Shown: positions 57,696 to 64,000 of the stretch, piece after piece
How positions within the stretch are numbered: the first letter of the stretch is position 1
Layout of the letters: every line of letters begins with the position of its first letter
Assembly (NCBI RefSeq): GCF_020497125.1
Contig: NC_059073.1
Span: 16,451,225-16,515,224, forward strand
Reading direction: 5' to 3'
DNA length: 64,000 bases
DNA from: Mauremys mutica
Taxonomy: Eukaryota; Chordata; Testudines; Geoemydidae
Position numbers and translations under genes: made by a program
Notes under the pieces: generated by a model
Database searches by the model: none
What the model was told of the DNA's origin: nothing
What the model saw: only the letters and a program-made list of their open reading frames with translations

Positions 57696-58089
57696 TCCCG
57701 GTTGCTGCTGACCCTAGATAGCACTCCTTTCCCTTCCAAGTGAATCCTCTTAATAGACATGTACGTGTCTGTATGTGTCCAGTTGTTCCAGTTATTTAAA
57801 GATCACTAAAATACCTACAACTGAGTAGGCAGTAGCTCCCTTTTCAGCCCTGGTGAACTCCCATTGCTCCACTGCAAATCTATGCAAATACACATCAGTG
57901 CACAGACAATGCAACTGCCTCTGCTGCCTGTTATACTCTCTAAGGGTACATCTATACTCAGTCTGGAAGGTGTAGCTGGCTGGTAGTCGTAGTCACCTTG
58001 GCTTTGTTTGAGCTACTGTGCTGCGTGATAACTGGGCCTACAAATTTACCGTAGCTGTGAGCTCAACTGTAAAAAGTGAGTGTAACGTC

Positions 58090-58855
58090 ATAACATGTCA
58101 CCATAACCTGTAACAAAATACGTTGATAGGAAAAGGTGCAAAAGTGAGAGACTGCATTAATCCAAACAAAAAGGCCTCCTGATATAACTCAAGCAATGTA
58201 TTCAGACCATGCCTGGTGCACAAGAAAAGTATGGGACCAGAAATCAGTGAACCAAAATTGATGTATCAAAAACTAGTCCCAGTTGGTGAACAAAACATTG
58301 ATGCTGGGATAGTCTACCCACCACTGCCTTTCGGGGTCCTTAAGAAAGAGACTTTGGAAAAAAATTGGGTACTGGAGCGAGTTTCACCATCTTGGCTGCC
58401 ACCCCCACCATCTCCTGAAACCCCGGGCCTCCATCATCCTGATCCTGAGAGATAACCTGACTAGACCAGGCCAGACAGAGGAATCCAGATGACATTACCA
58501 TTTCTACCACTCCATCTGAATCCCAAACACACCTGGGATTTCAGACTTGCCATAACCCCCTTTCCCTTTTGTTTCCTTTTCCTTCCCTACCTTATTTCTT
58601 CTCTTTCCTATCTCTCTCTCTCTCTCTTTTTTTTCTTTCTATCTAATAAGAGTCTGACTTAGCTGGCCAAGACTGTGTATTTCACAACATTGCTGTAAGC
58701 CTGTGATCAGGAAGAGCTAAAATCAAAGCCTTATGCAAGCCAAGGCTAATACAAGTTTGCCAGGTCTCGGAGTGACTGATAAGAATGTCTGCTGTGCCTC
58801 TGTTTCTCCAGCAGTGAGGTTGCAAATGAAAGTCAGCACTAGAGACAGAAGCTGA
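58090..58855 (+). repeat. Retroelement-like dispersed sequence with 79-codon frame
   Basis: Carries an open frame at 58216-58455 (start MHKKSMGPEISEPKLMYQKL) of protein-like composition, then a long pyrimidine tract at 58555-58640 and gtctgacttagctggccaag with ttcacaacattgctgtaagc. The overall style resembles a dispersed turtle repeat I have seen, but I cannot name it. The frame has no known domain. It could instead be an exon or processed gene fragment; I think that less likely. Confidence 0.35.
58555..58640. repeat. Polypyrimidine tract
   Basis: Almost uninterrupted T/C, including a (CT)n run at about 58610-58628. The longest such tract in the window. Confidence 0.85.
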
Positions 58856-59104
58856 GTTTTCTACCTTTGTTATTCTTTTCTCTCCCCTTTTGTATATGTT
58901 TGTCTTGTTTTGTCTTGTAGGAAACAGCTGTCCTGCTGTCCGGAGTGGCTCATGACTGTGAGTGCCTACCTCAGGGCAGACTGTCAAAAACAGGTCGGAC
59001 ACCCCAAATTGGGGATGTGTTCTGTTAGATTTCACCAAGCCAGTAATGAATGTTAACACCTGGATAACTAGAACCTTCATATACCTGGATAATTATAACC
59101 ACAG

Positions 59105-59923
59105 TGTCACAGACAGTCCCCTTATACTCTTCAATCTATCGTGCCACCCAGACAAACTGGACTTAGTGATAAATGATCACTTACACCGCAATCAGGTTGC
59201 TTCCAGTCCCAAGAGACCAGTCACTAGATTTTACACCAAAGACAATACAAATAGCCAATCCTATAATAAACTATCTAAAGGTTTATTAACTAGGAAAAAG
59301 AAATGGGAGTTATTTACAGGTTAAAATAAGCAAACATACACAAATGGGTTACCATCTAAATCCTGAGAGTGAGAGAATTGTAGAGATCGACCTAGAAGGC
59401 ATCCTCTGTGGAGCTCTGGCTTCAGTTTGGTGGCTTTGGTCCTATGAGAGTTCAAACAGATGGAAGAGATGGAAAATTTTCCTGTGGCTTTGTTTAATTT
59501 CCTTCATTCAACTTTCAAGTCCACAGGATGAACTTCCAAGGTGTGATAGAGCCATTAACCATTGCTATGTTCCTTGATGGCCCATCTGATTTGATAGTCT
59601 TTCTAGATGGGATGGGGGGTGGGGGATGGTTCCCATGCCTGGGTTAACAAGATCAGAGCAAACATTTTCAAAGTTATAAAGCGAAACTTATATATTTTCT
59701 TATAGCCTGAAATACAGACATTGCAAGTGAGATTAATGCATGCAGCAGTTTACAAGCACTTCAGAGGGTCTAAGCACTAAATACATTCTTATAAGACTAA
59801 TACTTATTTTGAGCAAAACTAACATAGAGCTGAATTGGTCTGGTCTCCAGCTATGAGTTTGTCGGTTCTTAGCTAATGCCTGCAGCCTGGGCAGGAGCTG
59901 GCATTTGGCCTGCAAGTATCACA
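59105..59923 (-). mobile_element. Solo LTR, antisense (819 bp, TSD acag)
   Basis: On the + strand starts TGTCACAGACAG and ends AAGTATCACA, flanked by acag at 59101-59104 and 59924-59927. AATAAA on the minus strand (tttatt at 59282-59287) and a possible minus-strand TATA motif near 59675 support antisense orientation. A 4-bp TSD is weak evidence; termini and signals agree with it. No adjoining coding region. Confidence 0.55.
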
Positions 59924-60152
59924 ACAGGGTTGAAATTTAACAAAACAACAGTTCTAGCTCATCTCAACTAGAGTGTTTTCTTTTCCCCCAAAAGGACAGT
60001 TATTACCATATTTAATACCAGCTAAAAGACTGTCAAACAAGAGGGATTTTCCCTTCTAAAAACTCTCAAGAGAAGGGGGACAAGGGATTTTGTTAAAATG
60101 AAAGCCTTACTTAATACCTGTTTTCAGTGTTGTTGTCGCTGTGGAGGTCCCA

Positions 60153-60357
60153 GGGCATTGGAGAGACAAGGTGGATGAGATAATTTCTTTTATTGCACCA
60201 ACTTCTGTTGGTGTCAGAGACAAGCTTGCAAGCTACACCGAGCTTGACAGAAGAGCTCTGTGTAGCGGAAGAAGAGCTCTGCATAGTTCGAAAGCTTGTC
60301 TCTTTCTCCAGCAGAATTTGATCCAGTACAAGATATTACCTCACCCACCTTGCCTTA
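60153..60357. mobile_element. Second Penelope-like end family, foldback copy
   Basis: Left arm: aaggtggatgagataatttc, ttgcaccaacttctgttggt, gagacaagcttgcaagctac. Right arm inverted: gttcgaaagcttgtctcttt, then atattacctcacccaccttg. The arms meet near 60250. Same motifs as 46549. No TSD recognised. Confidence 0.6.
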
Positions 60358-62449
60358 CTTAATAACCTTACCTTTCAAATGCTTTAGCTATTTTTCCTTC
60401 TTGTCGGTATCGTTAATAAAAGGGTAAAAAGATTTTGAATAGTGTGTTTGCCATGGTACCACGCAGTCTGTGGTCTCTGTATATCAACCCCCAAACCTTG
60501 TTTAAAACTATTTAATGTTGGAGAGTGACTGGATTATGTTCACATCTTTGGCCCATTCATTCCATCTAAATTAACACACCTGTTAACAATAGCAGTGTAT
60601 CTGCTGTGGCACAAGCGGCAACAGAGGCTAGCTGTTCCAAGTACAGTCCCACACGGGACCCTAGGGACATACTTGGGCAGCCAACCTGTCTCATTGTGTG
60701 TGTCACCATGGCTACGCTTCAATCAAAACTAGTGTGAAAACATCTTCCTGAGCTAGAAATAACAGCTCCAGTGTACATACCCTTATTGATACCCAGGTCT
60801 CCCTCCTTACAGTTTGTTTTGTCTTTCCTCCATTCCCAAATGTGTTCCTTCTTTCATTCTTCCGCATACTTTTGAAACAGCCAGTGACAAACAGCCTCCC
60901 TTTCCTCGCTAACCGTTCCACCAGCAGAATTCATCTGTTCTGTAAGTCACCCCAGCTGCAGTAGCAACGAGCAATCAGCACTGGCCTAACTGTTCTGATG
61001 GGAAATTTCCTATTGACTTCAATGGGAACAGAGTTAGGTGAATGCTGAGTACTCTTGAAAATCCCACCCAGCGAACTTGTTCTCGAACGTATTGGTCTGC
61101 AATTGTAACTGCTTGTGCCTTTTATATTGGAAAGTTCCCAGGGGCAGGGATTCTGTCCTTTGGCACATCCTGCTCATTATAAAGAGTGATGCACGCTTAC
61201 CACAAAGCAGAGGAAAGCACTTTAAGGAGTTTGCAGCCACGGTGCAGTCTCCTTTGGTTAAAGAGGCCCAACCGCAAATGGTCAGTTCAGAATGTAGTTA
61301 AGGTGTGCTCCCAGATTCTTCGCTAATGCTAACATCTCAGATAGCAGCATCTGTAAACAACATATTCTACCATCTGTCTAGGAAACTCCACCCCCCTGAG
61401 CAGTTAATGACCTAGTCTGAGGTACACACATCTTTGTCACTTCCCACCTGGACTCAATCAACTCCAATGGGCTTTGATCGAGGCCATATGCACATAAATA
61501 ATGCACCTTCAGACTCTGAAATGCTTCACCATGAATCTCTTTCTTAGCAAACATCTCAGTTTGAAGAGTGGGCTGCTTCTCAGGGTGCCAATTAAGCGGC
61601 TCTTATTGTACTCCAAACATATGGTAGCTCAATGCAGCATAGAAAATAGCCTGTACAGTTCCAGGTTCTATGCAGTTCTCATTTCAGGACTGCCTCCTAG
61701 CACATAGTTCAAGGTATGCAAAGTCACATTGGGAGGGTTTACTAAATAACCTGCTGATTCCTAGCCAAGATGAACAGCCCTTTAAAATTCCTCCTCCCTT
61801 AGCAGTATCTGGATGTGCAGTCATGTCAGGCGCCATTTGGTGACCATGATTATATATCTATTTTCATCCATGCAGCCATATGCCATATAGAGAAGATAGA
61901 GGATTATTCTGTATCTGGCTCCAAACAAAATCCAGGGCCATTTAATCGCATCCATCATTGTCTGGCAAGGATTATGTCACTGATACCAAAAGTAAACACC
62001 CATCAATTTATTCCAGGGATCCAGTACACTTAAACAATTTATGGGAGATACTGTATTTGCAGTCACAATCAAATAATTGATCTCTGTGTAAGTTGCATTT
62101 GGTTCACTTCCCGTGAATCAAATTCACCCAGCAATAAACAAGTTGATTAACCAGCTGAGGATTATTAGAGAGTTCGCTTGAATATTAAATAAAGAATTTG
62201 CATTTTATAAGTATGATGGCTTTGTCCTTCCAGTGTAAATGTGACTCATTATATATTTATTACATAGCTATGTCGATTCTTGGCAAAAATAACTTAGTAG
62301 CAAGACTTTACCGAGCTTTAATTTTTCTTCTCATCAGGAAAGATTTTATTTTACAAATGCCTTAATTTTCAGCTTGGAAAACCAAAGTTTCTCTCCAATT
62401 AAAGTTAGCTTAGCAGCAGTTGCAATGGTAGTACAGAGACTGCGAACAA
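60358..62449. other. Unassigned non-coding sequence
   Basis: A ttcctattgacttcaatggg motif near 61010 of foldback type. Region 62040-62400 is AT-rich and complex. No exon or named repeat. Confidence 0.35.
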
Positions 62450-62640
62450 GATTAGGGCCCCATTATGCTAGTATACTGTAAAAAAACACAAAGTAAGACA
62501 CATAGTCCTTGCACGGAGTAGCTTACAATGTAAATAGACAAAGGACAAAAGGAGGCAGAGACTAATGATCAAGGTAACACAGTAGTCAGTGGCAGAGAAT
62601 AAATCCCAACCCTAAATTCACTGAAACACACTACCTGTCT
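62450..62640 (-). mobile_element. MIR-like SINE, antisense
   Basis: gattagggccccattatgct, gcttacaatgtaaatagaca, aggacaaaaggaggcagaga, and tcagtggcagagaataaatc with the head region after it. Confidence 0.7.
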
Positions 62641-63315
62641 TATTGGAAATACATTCTGAAATTTGGATTTGACAACATTCTTTCACAGTACAAAATGATG
62701 CCCACTGATTGATGCTGCAGGCAGAAGATCGTCCAAGGTTAATACACTCATAAACCATTACAGAACTTAAGATGCAGCAGAAATCATATTGTCTGACAAC
62801 TCTATAATTTTAATGGTGGCCTCACTGTAAGACAATCCTCTCCCATACACACAGACATCAACTAGTCACATCTCAGTACCATCAGAGGTGACTGCTGCTG
62901 CACTTACGGCCACTGAAATCATCCTGAACCAATAGCTATATCCATTGCTGAGAGAGAAAGTACATAGTGGACCTAGTGTCAGGCTGGCAGGAAGGAATGT
63001 GTCAGTTCTGACCTAGGGTCTGCCACTGAGTCTGTGTGGCCTTTAGGAAAGTCTTTTAGACGGAAGGACTCAGCTCAATATTTCCCATCCTAAGCACCTA
63101 AATCTACCTCAAACAATGGCTTGAGTTCCAGAGGTGCTGAACACTCATAGTTCCCACTAACATCAGCATCTCTGAGAACCTGGCCACTTAGGACAGGCCT
63201 AAATATGGATTTAGGGACCTAGCTTCAGGCTCTCAAGTTTTCTTCCTCATTTTGGAATGGGTTCTGAGGACAAGGCACATGGTGCAGTAGATTGGCAGAG
63301 CATGAAGTCAGAGCT
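62641..63315. other. Unassigned non-coding sequence
   Basis: Foldback-type motif at about 63110-63185 (gttccagaggtgctgaacac... tctgagaacctggcca). Nothing else. Confidence 0.35.
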
Positions 63316-63323
63316 GGAGACCT

Positions 63324-63447
63324 AGGGTGACCAGACAGCAAGTGTGAAAAATCAGGACAGGGGGTGGGGGGGTAATAGGATCCTATATAAAAAAAGACCC
63401 AAAAATTGGGACTGTCCCTGTAAAATCAGGATAGCTGGTCACCTGAT
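63324..63447. mobile_element. Short hAT-type element, AGGGTGACCAG family (TSD ggagacct)
   Basis: Starts agggtgaccagacagc and ends agctggtcacctgat. The 8-mer ggagacct is duplicated exactly at 63316-63323 and 63448-63455. The 124-bp interior is the reverse complement style of the 38460 copy (taataggatcctatataaaa and ttgggactgtccctg). Confidence 0.85.
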
Positions 63448-63455
63448 GGAGACCT

Positions 63456-63700
63456 GAGAAAGTTAGGGAAGGGGCTTGGAAGTGGGGTAGGAGACTCAGA
63501 TCATAGAGGAGGTGCTAGGGGCTGAAGGTGGTATGGATGGGGATAAGTAGAGGACCAGGAAAGAGCATAGAAAAGAGATGGAAGGTGTGGAAGGAGAGCA
63601 GGGAATTGGATGGAGCGCAGCATTCTGGGGAGCTAGAGGAGGTCAAGACAAGGGGCAGGGAATGGAGCCAGGCACAAAAAGGACCATGCAGGGCAATAGG
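63456..63700. repeat. Purine-rich stretch
   Basis: G/A-dominated sequence (for example gagatggaaggtgtggaagg). A 67-codon frame here is composition-driven. The last 300 bases of the window carry only weak foldback-type motifs. Confidence 0.45.
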
Positions 63701-64000
63701 GCCTCTGTCTTCATCACATTTTCTTGTTTAATGATCAATTGTGCCACTACAGAATAAAGACAATGATTCAGTTCCACTTTCTATCCATACTAACTCCGGT
63801 GACATCACTCAGAGTGGTGTAACTAAAGGTTTCATCCAATGTCCAGTGGATTTTGGATTGGGCCCTAATTGCAAAATTCAGCCTTGTTTTTTCTGACGGG
63901 GAATGAACTTTAGGAACAGATCCACAACTGGCATAGATGGATGCAGCTTCATTAGCATGAATGGAGCTACACCCATTTACAACAACTGAAAATGTGGTTC

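Noticed and set aside
1..64000. Bacterial, phage or CRISPR-like system
   Set aside because: No gene-dense coding, no ribosome-binding-site pattern and no spaced direct repeats. All recognisable content is vertebrate interspersed repeats.

Overview
The window looks like non-coding vertebrate nuclear DNA, most probably from a turtle and at least from a non-avian reptile. The evidence is its repeats: CR1 LINE 3' ends of the chelonian type (ending ...gacccagtatggccattcttatg or its variants), many MIR-like tRNA-core SINE fragments, Penelope-like element (PLE) ends, short hAT-type DNA elements and several solo LTRs. There are no long reading frames, no operon structure, no rRNA or tRNA genes and no CRISPR. 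The open frames present (up to 293 codons) are explained by repeats or strand-biased composition. Family names come from pattern recognition only; target-site duplications (TSDs) and terminal inverted repeats (TIRs) were read directly from the sequence.

No whole gene is present. One 65-bp segment (5277-5341) has the form of an internal exon: polypyrimidine tract plus AG, 21 open codons of protein-like composition, and a GTGAGC donor. If it is real, the window is intronic to an unidentified + strand gene; if not, the window is intergenic.

Layout: 0.4-5.1 kb holds a CR1 tail, a pair of long inverted repeats, a MIR and a foldback element. 7-13 kb holds a foldback element, a hAT element, a solo LTR with TSD gggac and two CR1 tails. 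13.8-24 kb is mostly unassigned sequence with scattered MIRs. 24.8-26.1 kb has a TIR element and a solo LTR (TSD cacc). 28.8-34.2 kb has a foldback PLE end, a full MIR, an LTR-like block and a GC-rich hAT element inside an antisense CR1. 35.4-39.4 kb has an antisense CR1 split by AT-rich sequence, a tRNA-like foldback array, a 122-bp hAT element and a full MIR. 41.4-45.7 kb is the densest part: a PLE foldback, then three solo LTRs and a hAT element in succession, with one MIR broken by the hAT. 46-52 kb has MIRs, a CR1 end, a TIR element and a PLE that keeps a decayed GIY-YIG endonuclease region. 54-60 kb has a purine-rich block, a hAT element, an LTR inserted in a MIR, a retroelement-like block and an antisense solo LTR. 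The last 4 kb has a PLE relic, a MIR and a 124-bp hAT element.

There is no pathway to describe. The window is best read as layered insertion history: old MIR and CR1 copies were later interrupted by hAT elements, LTRs and PLEs, and in many cases the TSDs are still legible.
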